Position numbers and translations under genes: made by a program. The notes below the pieces were generated by a model. The model was given only the letters and a program-made list of their open reading frames with translations, did no database searches and was not told where the DNA came from. Of a DNA stretch of 64,000 bases, positions 43,992 to 50,698 are shown one piece after another (position 1 is the stretch's first letter; each line of letters starts with the position of its first letter). Origin of the DNA: Streptomyces sp. NBC_01142 (GTDB lineage: Bacteria > Actinomycetota > Actinomycetes > Streptomycetales > Streptomycetaceae). The stretch spans positions 1,054,001-1,118,000 of the forward strand of contig NZ_JAPEOR010000001.1 in the NCBI RefSeq assembly GCF_026341125.1, read 5' to 3'.

Positions 43992-45440
43992 ATGCGTACG
44001 CGCCGAACGATCCCGATACTGCTCGGCTGCTCTCTCCTTCTGGCGGCAGGGGCCCCGGCTCCTGCCGCCCACGCCGCGCGGGCTGCCCGCGCCGCCCCGG
44101 CCGCCTCGGCGTCCCCCGCGGACCCGGGCGGCATCCCCCGCCTGACGGACGACCGCGGCCGGACCCTCACCCTGCGCGGCTGGAACGTCGAGGACAAGGC
44201 GAACCGCGGCGAGCAGGCCCTGTCCGCCATCACCGAGAAGCACTTCCGCGACCTGCGCGCCAAGGGCTTCAACTTCGCCAGGCTGCTGGTCTTCTGGGAC
44301 GACCTCGAACCCCGGCAGGGCCAGTACAGCCAGGCGTATCTGCGCACGATCGAACAGGTCCTGAACTGGGCCGACAAGCATGGCATCCATGTGCTCATCG
44401 ACGCCCACCAGGATGTCTTCGGCCCGGCCTTCGGGCACCGCGGCATCCCGGAGTGGGCCACCAGGACCGACGGGCTGCCCTTCACCCCGCACCCGGACGA
44501 CTGGTTCTCCGAGTACTTCGAGCCGGCCGTGCAGCGCGCCTTCACCCACCTCTACGAGGACGAGGACCTGCGGCGCGCCCAGGCACGGATGTGGCGGGTC
44601 CTCGCCGACCGCTTCGAGGACCATCCGGCCGTTCTCGGCTACGACCTGATCAACGAGCCGATGGGCGAACTGCGGGAGGGCGAGGACCTGCCCACGGCCG
44701 CCCGCCGGATCGAGCGCGACCAGCTCACGCCGATGTACAACCGCCTTGCGGACGCGGTCCGCAGGGCCGACGACGACACCTGGCTCTTCGTCGAGCCCAC
44801 CCCGATCGTCGGCGAGGGCGTCCCCACGGGCCTCGGGAGGATCAAGGACCCGAAGGTCGTCTACGCCCCGCACTTCTACAACGCGGCGATGGAGGCGGGC
44901 GCGGACTACGACCCCTCGGCGGGATGGATCGAGTCGTACGAGGCGGCCGTCACCGCATACCCGAAGGAGCAGCGGATCCCGGTCGTGGTGGGGGAGTGGG
45001 GGCCGCTGAACAACTCCCTCCCGAACATGTCCCGCTTCTACCGCGAGGCGCTCTCCTCTCTGAACCGCTACAGCTCCGGGTGGGCGGGCTATGTCTGGTG
45101 CTACGGGGGCGGGTACTGCGCGGTCGACGACCGGGGCCGCTTCCGTACGAACAAGGAGCAGACCGCCGCGCCGTACGCCCCGGCCGTGGCGGGACGGGTG
45201 GGCACGGATGCGTACGACCCGGCGAACGGGACCTACCGCCTTCAGTACCGGGCGTCCCTGCGGCCGGGCACGACGGATATCTCGCTGCCGCCGGGCCCGG
45301 CCGGCTGGCGTATCGCGCTGGATGGCCCGGCCTGGACGAGCACCCGGACGGTGTCGGCCGGCAGGGCGGGCGAGGTGCGGGTGCATGCCTGGCCCGGGGC
45401 GCGGATCACGGTCACCGTCACTCCTCGTACACCACGATGA
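43992..45440 (+). CDS. Secreted GH5 glycosidase, endoglycoceramidase-like
   Basis: A 482-residue exported glycoside hydrolase family 5 protein. A signal peptide (about 1-28, cut near A-H-A-A) and an Ala/Pro-rich linker lead to the TIM barrel: LRGWNVEDKANRG, FARLLVFWDDLEP, HVLIDAHQDVF, acid/base Glu in DLINEPMGEL near residue 221, and nucleophile Glu in VVVGEWGPLNN near 336. A C-terminal beta domain (about 395-480) follows. The order and motifs fit endoglycoceramidases, which cleave glycosphingolipids or steryl/lipid glycosides; a fungal- or plant-derived glycolipid is a plausible soil substrate. Its end overlaps the convergent MBL gene by 23 bp. Confidence 0.85.
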   Translation: MRTRRTIPILLGCSLLLAAGAPAPAAHAARAARAAPAASASPADPGGIPRLTDDRGRTLTLRGWNVEDKANRGEQALSAITEKHFRDLRAKGFNFARLLVFWDDLEPRQGQYSQAYLRTIEQVLNWADKHGIHVLIDAHQDVFGPAFGHRGIPEWATRTDGLPFTPHPDDWFSEYFEPAVQRAFTHLYEDEDLRRAQARMWRVLADRFEDHPAVLGYDLINEPMGELREGEDLPTAARRIERDQLTPMYNRLADAVRRADDDTWLFVEPTPIVGEGVPTGLGRIKDPKVVYAPHFYNAAMEAGADYDPSAGWIESYEAAVTAYPKEQRIPVVVGEWGPLNNSLPNMSRFYREALSSLNRYSSGWAGYVWCYGGGYCAVDDRGRFRTNKEQTAAPYAPAVAGRVGTDAYDPANGTYRLQYRASLRPGTTDISLPPGPAGWRIALDGPAWTSTRTVSAGRAGEVRVHAWPGARITVTVTPRTPR

Positions 45441-46272
45441 AGTCCCCGCACGGGCCCTCGTGCACGGCGAGGGCGCTGCGCAGCCGTCTCAGATGCGCGG
45501 TCGTCAGCTGGAGCGGGGGCTCGTCCGGCTGATGGGTGGTGCCGCGGGGATAGTCCTTGTCCCGGGTGGTCGTCATCTCGATGTGGCAGCCGAGGATATG
45601 CGTCACCGGGGTGTTCGCGCAGAAGGCGAGCAGCCGGTCGACGGTGGCGGTGAAGGCGGCGGTGTCCTGCACATACAGCCGTCCGGGGTAGAGGGAGTCG
45701 CCGGTCAGCAGCAGGCCGGTGTGCCGGTCGTGGAACACGATCGCGGCCTCCTGGTGTCCGGGCCCCGGCAGCAGATCGAGCACCCGCCCGCCGAGGTCCA
45801 GCTCGGCGGGTCCGTCCGGCCAGTCGCCGAACCCGAAGAAGCTCCTCACCTCCTCCGGTGAAGCCCCGACGACCTCGGTGCGCAGCCGGTCCGCGAACTG
45901 CCGGTCGCCCGCTATGTGATCGCTGTGGCCGTGGGTGTGCGCCACCACCAGTCCGTACTCCGCACGGGGATGCCTGGCGAGCCACCGCTCCATCAGCATG
46001 TCGACGGTGGTGCGCAGCGGGAAGTGCGCGGGGTCGGCCGTGGCTCCGGTGTCCAGCAGCAGCGCTCGTTCGTTCCCGAACAGCAGGAAGAGGAACGGGG
46101 CTTCATAGTGCACGGACTTGTTCTGCCGCAGGATCACGGTGTGCTCGGAGTACGCGTGCACCTGGATCTCCGGTGCGGGGTCGTGCTTGGGGGAGGGCCA
46201 GCCGGCATGCCACTGGACGTCGAGGCTGCCCGCCACGGGTGCGTTCGTACGGAAATCGATCACAGGACTCAC
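45418..46272 (-). CDS. MBL-fold metallo-hydrolase
   Basis: A 284-residue metallo-beta-lactamase-fold protein. Metal ligands are in VVAHTHGHSDHIAGD near residues 108-122 (HxHxDH), a His in GPGHQEAAIVF near 172-182, an Asp in LLTGDSLYPG near 190 and a terminal His in LGCHIEMTT near 230. It acts in the cytoplasm; members are hydrolases of thioesters, lactones or phosphoesters and the substrate is not evident. Divergent from the HTH-ClpN operon, sharing only 62 bp, so its promoter overlaps that operator region. Confidence 0.85.
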   Translation of the reverse strand: MSPVIDFRTNAPVAGSLDVQWHAGWPSPKHDPAPEIQVHAYSEHTVILRQNKSVHYEAPFLFLLFGNERALLLDTGATADPAHFPLRTTVDMLMERWLARHPRAEYGLVVAHTHGHSDHIAGDRQFADRLRTEVVGASPEEVRSFFGFGDWPDGPAELDLGGRVLDLLPGPGHQEAAIVFHDRHTGLLLTGDSLYPGRLYVQDTAAFTATVDRLLAFCANTPVTHILGCHIEMTTTRDKDYPRGTTHQPDEPPLQLTTAHLRRLRSALAVHEGPCGDFIVVYEE

Positions 46273-46298
46273 GGTACGCGGGATGGCGTCAACCGGGG

Positions 46299-46333
46299 TT
46301 GACTGTGGACAACTGTCAATGTAGGTTGACAGT
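46299..46333 (+). promoter_or_regulatory. Promoter and perfect operator of the HTH-ClpN operon
   Basis: TTGACT (46299-46304), a 17-bp spacer and TAGGTT (46322-46327) make a good housekeeping promoter. Overlapping the -10, ACTGTCAA (46312-46319) and TTGACAGT (46326-46333) are perfect 8-bp inverted arms with a 6-bp spacer, a classic repressor site. Transcription would begin near 46333-46335, at the ATG itself (46335), so the message is probably leaderless. Confidence 0.75.
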
Positions 46334-46334
46334 C

Positions 46335-46544
46335 ATGACCGAAGCAACCGATCTCGCCGAGCGGGCGGGCGACCGCGACCCCCGGGTCGGGCTGCGGGCC
46401 GTCGCCGCGCTGCGGCGGCTCCTGGAGCAGCTCGAAGCCGTGCAGGTGCGCAGTGCCCGTAACCAGGGCTGGTCGTGGCAGGAGATCGCGGCCGAGCTGG
46501 GCGTCAGCCGGCAGGCCGTACACAAGAAGTACGGGAGGCAGTGA
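46335..46544 (+). CDS. Small helix-turn-helix protein, likely autoregulator
   Basis: A 69-residue protein. An N-terminal helical stretch (DPRVGLRAVAALRRLLEQLE) is followed by WSWQEIAAELGVSRQAVHKK, a textbook helix-turn-helix at about residues 46-65, and the protein ends right after it. The start ATG is at or within two bases of the predicted transcription start, with a perfect inverted repeat over the promoter, so it very probably represses its own operon. The stop shares a base with the ClpN gene ATG (TGATG). No ligand domain is present; the short helical part may dimerise or contact ClpN. Confidence 0.85.
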   Translation: MTEATDLAERAGDRDPRVGLRAVAALRRLLEQLEAVQVRSARNQGWSWQEIAAELGVSRQAVHKKYGRQ

Positions 46545-47107
46545 TGTTCGAGCGTTTCACCCAGGATGCGCGGGATGTCGTGACGGGGTGCGTAGAACAC
46601 TCGGAACGGGCGGGCGCGGACTCCATCACCGAGGAGCACGTCCTGCTGGCGATGCTCGACCAGGAGGGGACACGGGCGGCGTTCGCCTTCGCGGCGCTGG
46701 GGATCACCCACCGGCGCGCGTCGGTCGAGAAGGCGCTGGCGGACGCGCGGCGGCGCGGGGGCCTTTCGAAGGCGGACTCGGATGCGCTGGCCGGGCTCGG
46801 TATCGATCTGGCGGAGGTCGTCTCGAAGATCGAGGAGACGCATGGGCAGGGTGCGATGCAGGTGGGCAGGAAGTCGAAGCGGTGGTGGTCGGGGCACCGT
46901 TCGTTCACCCCGGAGGCGAAGAGTGTCCTCGAGAAGTCGCTCCGCATCGCGCTGGGGCGCGGCGACCGGGAGATCGGCGGCGAGCATGTGCTGCTGGCGC
47001 TGACGGCGCGGCCGGGGGTGGTGGCGGACGTGCTGGCGGAGCACGGGGCGACGTACGAGACGGTGGAGAGGGCGATGTTCGGGGGTGGCGCGGCGAAGGC
47101 GGGGTGA
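46544..47107 (+). CDS. Stand-alone Clp N-terminal domain protein
   Basis: A 187-residue protein made of two Clp_N repeats (about 1-75 and 115-180): MFERFTQDARDVVTGCVEHS with EEHVLLAMLDQEGTRA, then FTPEAKSVLEKSLRIALGRG with IGGEHVLLALTARPG. There is no AAA+ ATPase module, so it cannot unfold proteins itself; such proteins could act as decoys or adaptors for ClpC/ClpB-type machines or as stress sensors. A linker (80-115) is basic with K-S-K-R-W-W-S-G-H-R. Coupled to the HTH gene, so the two probably form a regulator-adaptor unit. Confidence 0.85.
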   Translation: MFERFTQDARDVVTGCVEHSERAGADSITEEHVLLAMLDQEGTRAAFAFAALGITHRRASVEKALADARRRGGLSKADSDALAGLGIDLAEVVSKIEETHGQGAMQVGRKSKRWWSGHRSFTPEAKSVLEKSLRIALGRGDREIGGEHVLLALTARPGVVADVLAEHGATYETVERAMFGGGAAKAG

Positions 47108-47769
47108 GGGGTGGGGGTGGGGTGTCGCCGGTGCGGGTGCCCCCGGAGTGCGGGCGGGTTGTCTCCCCCACCCCGCCCCTTCCCGGAACTGGGGGCTGCG
47201 CCCCCACACCCCCGCGGCAGCTTCGCGCCGCGGTTCGACGCGGCAGTCCGGTGTCGGGGCTCCGGAGGCGGTTGGTGTCTCCGCCTCTGCGCCGGCCGGT
47301 GCCGCTTGTCCGGGCGCGGGTGGCTGGCAGGCGTGCTGGGACGTTCGTACGCCTAGCCAGGCTGGGCTGGGCCAGGCTGGGCGTCCGAGGTTGCAGGGCC
47401 GGTCCCGGGCCGGGGCACCGGAGATGGCTGCGCGTCCCCGCCCCTGGGCCCGCCGGTGCCGTTTGTCCGGGCGCGGGCGCGGGTGGCTGGCAGGCGTGCT
47501 GGGTCGTCCGTACGCCTAGCCAGGCTGGGCTGGGCCAGGCTGGGCGTCCGAGGCTGCAGGGCCGGTCCCGGGCCGGGGCACCGGAGGCGGTTGGCGTCCC
47601 GCCCTTGTGCCGGCCGGCGCCGGCTGTCCGTGCGCCGTGGCCGGAGACTCGGAGACAGCTGCGCGTCCCCGCCCCCGGGCCGCCCCGCGCCACTTGTCCG
47701 GGCGGCCCAGGGGGTGGGGAGGCGCAACCGTCCCCTGGAAGCAGACCGCGCCCCCGGTGGCGCGGCGGG
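47108..47769. other. 662-bp non-coding gap with tandem repeats
   Basis: No gene is supported. Most of the stretch consists of GC-rich imperfect repeats (see repeat entry), with frames in all phases low in complexity. The genes on both sides converge here, so no promoter is expected. Confidence 0.7.
47260..47640. repeat. Long 163-bp tandem repeat, two full and partial copies
   Basis: A unit containing TGGCTGGCAGGCGTGCTGGG, CGCCTAGCCAGGCTGGGC and GGTCCCGGGCCGGGGCACCG recurs with a constant 163-bp offset (47321 to 47484, 47351 to 47514, 47401 to 47564). Partial copies of the GCCGGTGCCGCTTGTCCGGG part flank it at about 47290 and beyond 47590. Inside, CAGGCTGGGC also repeats at short range. It sits between the convergent ClpN and PadR genes. 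Confidence 0.85.
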
Positions 47770-48738
47770 CTAGGGCCTTGGCCGGTGGAGGAGTGCTCCG
47801 ATGTGGGCCGCCGCCGTGGACAGGTGGCGCCGGGTTTCGGACAGTTGTTCCTTCGTGACGCCGTGGTCGCGCGCCGCGTCGCGGATGTCGTCGCGGAAGC
47901 GGTCAAGCAGCCTGTCCAGGTCCCGTGCCGGGTCGTCCGAGTCCGTCGTCGTGTCCTTCGCCCACTCCGGGGCGGATTCGGCCTCCGCCGGTTCCGGCTT
48001 GACGAAGGGCGGCCACGCCGTACCCCGCGCCAGGCCCCCCAGCTGCGTACTGAGCTCCGACAGCCCTTCCCGTACGCCCTTCGGCCAGTCGCCCCGTGCG
48101 AAGTGGTCCTGCACCGTGTCCTGGACCTGCTTGGCGATGCGCTGCAGCTCCTCGCGGGCCGTCTCCTGCGCCTCCTTGGCCTGGCGCTGCGCCTGCTGCG
48201 CGTCCTCGCGGGCCCGGCGCGACTCGTCCTTCGCCCGCCGCGCCTGCTCCTTCCACTCCTGCTTGGCCTTGCGCAGCTCCTCCTTCGCCGTGTGCCACGC
48301 CTCCTTGTCGCCGAAGGCGGACTCCCAGTCGGACGTGTCGGAGCCGCCGCGGCGCGTTTCCGACGCCGCCGCGCGCATCTCGCTGCGCAGCTTGCCCGCC
48401 GCGCCGCGCACGTCGTCGCGGATCTCCGCGGCCAGTTCGGAGACCGACTCGCGGATCTCCAGTTCGAGGTCGGCCAGCTCGCCGCTGCGCCCGGCCAGTT
48501 CCTCGCGGCCGGCGGCGGTGATCGAGTAGACCTTGCGGCCACCTTCCGTGGCGTGCGTGACCAGGCCCTCGGCCTCCAGCTTGGCCAGCCGCGGGTACAC
48601 CGTGCCGGCGCTCGGCGCGTACAGGCCCTGGAAGCGCTCCTCCAGCAGCCGGATCACCTCGTAGCCGTGGCGCGGGGCCTCGTCCAGGAGCTTGAGCAGA
48701 TAGAGACGCAGACGGCCGTGGGCGAAGACGGGTGGCAT
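47770..48738 (-). CDS. PadR-family regulator with long coiled-coil tail
   Basis: A 322-residue regulator. Residues 1-80 are a PadR winged helix (GRLRLYLLKLLDEAPRHGYE, YAPSAGTVYPRLAKLEAEGL, GRKVYSITAAGREEL). The rest is unusual: about 85-230 is a Lys/Glu/Arg/Ala-rich, uninterrupted helical coiled coil (KEELRKAKQEWKEQARRAKD), followed by a disordered linker and a short C-terminal helical region. Ordinary PadR proteins end near residue 180. It lies one base after the DUF4097 gene stop, so both are in one operon, with twin ATATAT palindromes upstream that it probably binds. Confidence 0.88.
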   Translation of the reverse strand: MPPVFAHGRLRLYLLKLLDEAPRHGYEVIRLLEERFQGLYAPSAGTVYPRLAKLEAEGLVTHATEGGRKVYSITAAGREELAGRSGELADLELEIRESVSELAAEIRDDVRGAAGKLRSEMRAAASETRRGGSDTSDWESAFGDKEAWHTAKEELRKAKQEWKEQARRAKDESRRAREDAQQAQRQAKEAQETAREELQRIAKQVQDTVQDHFARGDWPKGVREGLSELSTQLGGLARGTAWPPFVKPEPAEAESAPEWAKDTTTDSDDPARDLDRLLDRFRDDIRDAARDHGVTKEQLSETRRHLSTAAAHIGALLHRPRP

Positions 48739-48739
48739 G

Positions 48740-49612
48740 TCAGAGCACCTTTCCGGTGGGGGCGGCGTCGTACGGCGCGTCCTCCGCGGCCGGCCGGCGC
48801 AGCAGCGCGATGGAGCCGGAGACCGTCGTCGCCCTGAGCGTGCCGGTGCCCGCGCCCAGTGTGCCGGTGATCTTCTTCGCGCCCCACTGGCCGCTGACCC
48901 GCAGGTCCTCGAAGGCATTGGAGACCGCGCCGCTCGCGGTGTTGGCCTCGACCTGGGCGTCCGTCGGGTGCGGCAGCCGGATGGCGACCTCGCCCGAGAC
49001 GGTGTTCAGCCGGATGTCCGTGGGCTTCCCGGTTCCTTCCTCGTCCGGCACCGTCAGATCGATGACCATGTCACCGCTGACCGAGTCGGCCCGTACGGAG
49101 GAGCCCGCGCCCTCGATGACCGTCAGGTCGCCGGAGACCGAGTTGTAGCGCAGGTCGCCGGTGACGGACTGGGCCTCCAGGTTCCCGGAGACGGTATCGG
49201 CGCGGACCGTTCCGGAAATCCTGACGAGGGTGGTGTCGCCGCTTATGCCGCGTACTGCCGTGGGTCCCTGGATGCCGGAGACGACCGCCCCCGCGCCGAC
49301 GACACCGACCTCGACGGCCGCGCCGGCCGGGACGGCGAGGGAGACGACCGCGTTTCGGTGCCAGCCCTTGCGGTCGAGCAACTTGAGGAAGCCCTTCCAG
49401 GGGAGGTCGGCGTAGGCCACGGTGAGGGTGGAGCCCTGCTGGGTCACGATCAGCGGGGGGCCCTCGACATGGGAGACCTCCAGTCGGGCGGAACCTTCCT
49501 CCGTGCCCACGACGTTGACCGTTCCGTTGACGATGCGCACATTGAGTGCCGTCACCGGATCGTCGAAGGTGAGCTTCTTCGGCTCAGCGACTTCCCACGT
49601 CGACTCTGCCAT
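48740..49612 (-). CDS. DUF4097 beta-strand repeat protein
   Basis: A 290-residue protein largely made of repeating beta strands of the DUF4097 (adhesin-like beta-helix) type: units such as IVNGTVNVVG, TTLVRISGTVRADTVSG, NLEAQSVTGDLRYNSVSGD and SSVRADSVSGDMVIDL give a right-handed beta-solenoid. There is no signal peptide. Proteins of this type occur with PadR or PspC regulators and are thought to sense envelope state, though here it should be cytoplasmic. It opens the operon with the PadR gene; two CGATATATCG-like palindromes lie 29-65 bp before its ATG. Confidence 0.87.
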   Translation of the reverse strand: MAESTWEVAEPKKLTFDDPVTALNVRIVNGTVNVVGTEEGSARLEVSHVEGPPLIVTQQGSTLTVAYADLPWKGFLKLLDRKGWHRNAVVSLAVPAGAAVEVGVVGAGAVVSGIQGPTAVRGISGDTTLVRISGTVRADTVSGNLEAQSVTGDLRYNSVSGDLTVIEGAGSSVRADSVSGDMVIDLTVPDEEGTGKPTDIRLNTVSGEVAIRLPHPTDAQVEANTASGAVSNAFEDLRVSGQWGAKKITGTLGAGTGTLRATTVSGSIALLRRPAAEDAPYDAAPTGKVL

Positions 49613-49640
49613 GGTGCTGACCTCCTAGGCCGGCCGTGAC

Positions 49641-49677
49641 GCAATATATCGCGTCTAATGCTGAACACGATATATCG
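49641..49677 (-). promoter_or_regulatory. Twin ATATAT palindromes, likely PadR operators
   Basis: GCAATATATCGC (49641-49652) and the perfect palindrome CGATATATCG (49668-49677) have centres 26 bp apart. They are the only A+T-rich patch in a GC-rich region and lie just upstream of the DUF4097-PadR operon, where the regulator of the operon would bind. Confidence 0.7.
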
Positions 49678-50314
49678 CGGCCTGGTGATGTCAAGCCTGA
49701 CTGCCGGCCCTCGCGTGGATATCGAGCGTCGCATCGGGGGTATCGAGCGCCATACACGGACAAAGGGGCCTGGCGTGCGCAGGCCTGGCCCCTCCGTCGG
49801 GCCTCACCCGGGCCCCACCCCGGGTGAACCCGCCGACCGGCTGTGGTCGGTTGCGTATGCGCGGGGCGTGGCGCCGGTGGCTCCGGTGCAGGGGGCGGCG
49901 CGGCGCGACGCGGCGCGAGGCGGTACGTGCCGGGTCCGACGTGGTCCAGGACGGCCCCTCGGTCCCCTGGCTCCGCGGCCGAAGGCCCATCCTGGGCGCA
50001 GTCGGCTCGCGACGGGGGTCCCGTTGGCGGTGTGGGGCGCGCGGAGCGGCAGCGGGGCGGAAAGGCCGCGCGTCCGGTGCCGACCGCGCACGGCGGGCGC
50101 GGTGGGCCCGGTCCACGGCAGGCTGCGGGGCCGCGGGTCGTAGGGGGAGGTTGCCCCTGAGGCCCCGCCCCGGTCTTCCCGCGAACCGGGCCCGGACCCC
50201 CGCTCGGGCCCCGGCTACCCCTGTCTCAACGACTCCGCGATGTCGTACCGGGCCGGGTCGTCGTCGAGGCCGAACGTGAAGCGGTGGGCGAGGCCGTACG
50301 CCGGCCCGCCCGGA
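49678..50314. other. 637-bp gap without a convincing gene
   Basis: Apart from a hairpin at 49804-49827 nothing stands out. The G+C content is extreme and all frames look like random GC-rich sequence. Just before the DUF6104-like gene end (about 50219-50320) a minus-strand frame without a start reads PAYGLAHRFTFGLDDDPARY, which looks protein-like; see findings. Confidence 0.5.
49804..49827. terminator. Hairpin in the gap after the PadR operon promoter
   Basis: TCACCCGGG (49804-49812) pairs perfectly with CCCGGGTGA (49819-49827), 6-nt loop. It may end a transcript entering from either side; no gene stop is close, so the role is uncertain. Confidence 0.45.
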
Positions 50315-50497
50315 TCACTCGTCCTCGTCCTCGTCGTCCAGGCGCGCCAGCCAGGTGGCCAGACGCTCGACCGGGACCTCGAAGTCCGGGTTGAGGTCGA
50401 CGAAGGTACGCAGCTGCTCGGCGAGCCACTCGAAAGTGACCTCCTGCTCGCCGCGCCGCTTCTCCAGCTCCTCGATGCCGCGATCGGTGAAGTACAA
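50315..50497 (-). CDS. DUF6104-like small acidic protein
   Basis: A 60-residue protein beginning MYFTDRGIEELEKRRGEQEV and ending in a run of Asp/Glu (D-D-E-D-E-D-E). It is helical, without signal or membrane segment, and resembles the small proteins named DUF6104 in Streptomyces, as I recall. It lies on the same strand after the kgd gene (202 bp downstream of its stop). Function unknown; the acidic tail may bind a basic partner. Confidence 0.7.
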   Translation of the reverse strand: MYFTDRGIEELEKRRGEQEVTFEWLAEQLRTFVDLNPDFEVPVERLATWLARLDDEDEDE

Positions 50498-50644
50498 GAC
50501 ATGCTCCTGGTAGGACGGGATCTACCTCTTCAGATTACGGCGACTTCCGGCTCTCCCCCTCAACGGTGCAGGCCAGTGAGATGGTCGCGTACGCCGCTGC
50601 GGCCAACTGCGATGTCACGGGGACGAGTTGGCCGCGTACGCCGA

Positions 50645-50680
50645 AAGGCCCGGCCCCGCACGAACGCGGGACCGGGCCTT
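50645..50680 (-). terminator. Hairpin terminator after kgd
   Basis: AAGGCCCGGCCCCGC (50645-50659) pairs with GCGGGACCGGGCCTT (50666-50680) with one mismatch and a 6-nt loop, 18 bp past the kgd stop. Confidence 0.85.
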
Positions 50681-50698
50681 CCGTCTGATCCGTACTGC

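Noticed and set aside
42750..45386. 878-codon minus-strand frame over dehydrogenase and GH5 genes
   Set aside because: It spans two recognisable plus-strand genes and a gap, and has no domain of its own.
47260..47640. Possible CRISPR array
   Set aside because: The repeat unit is 163 bp with related content throughout and only two full copies; there are no short repeats with unique spacers and no cas genes.
49658..50143. Plus-strand frame in the gap after the PadR operator
   Set aside because: Composition is Arg/Gly/Ala/Pro throughout, typical of random high-GC sequence; no start context.
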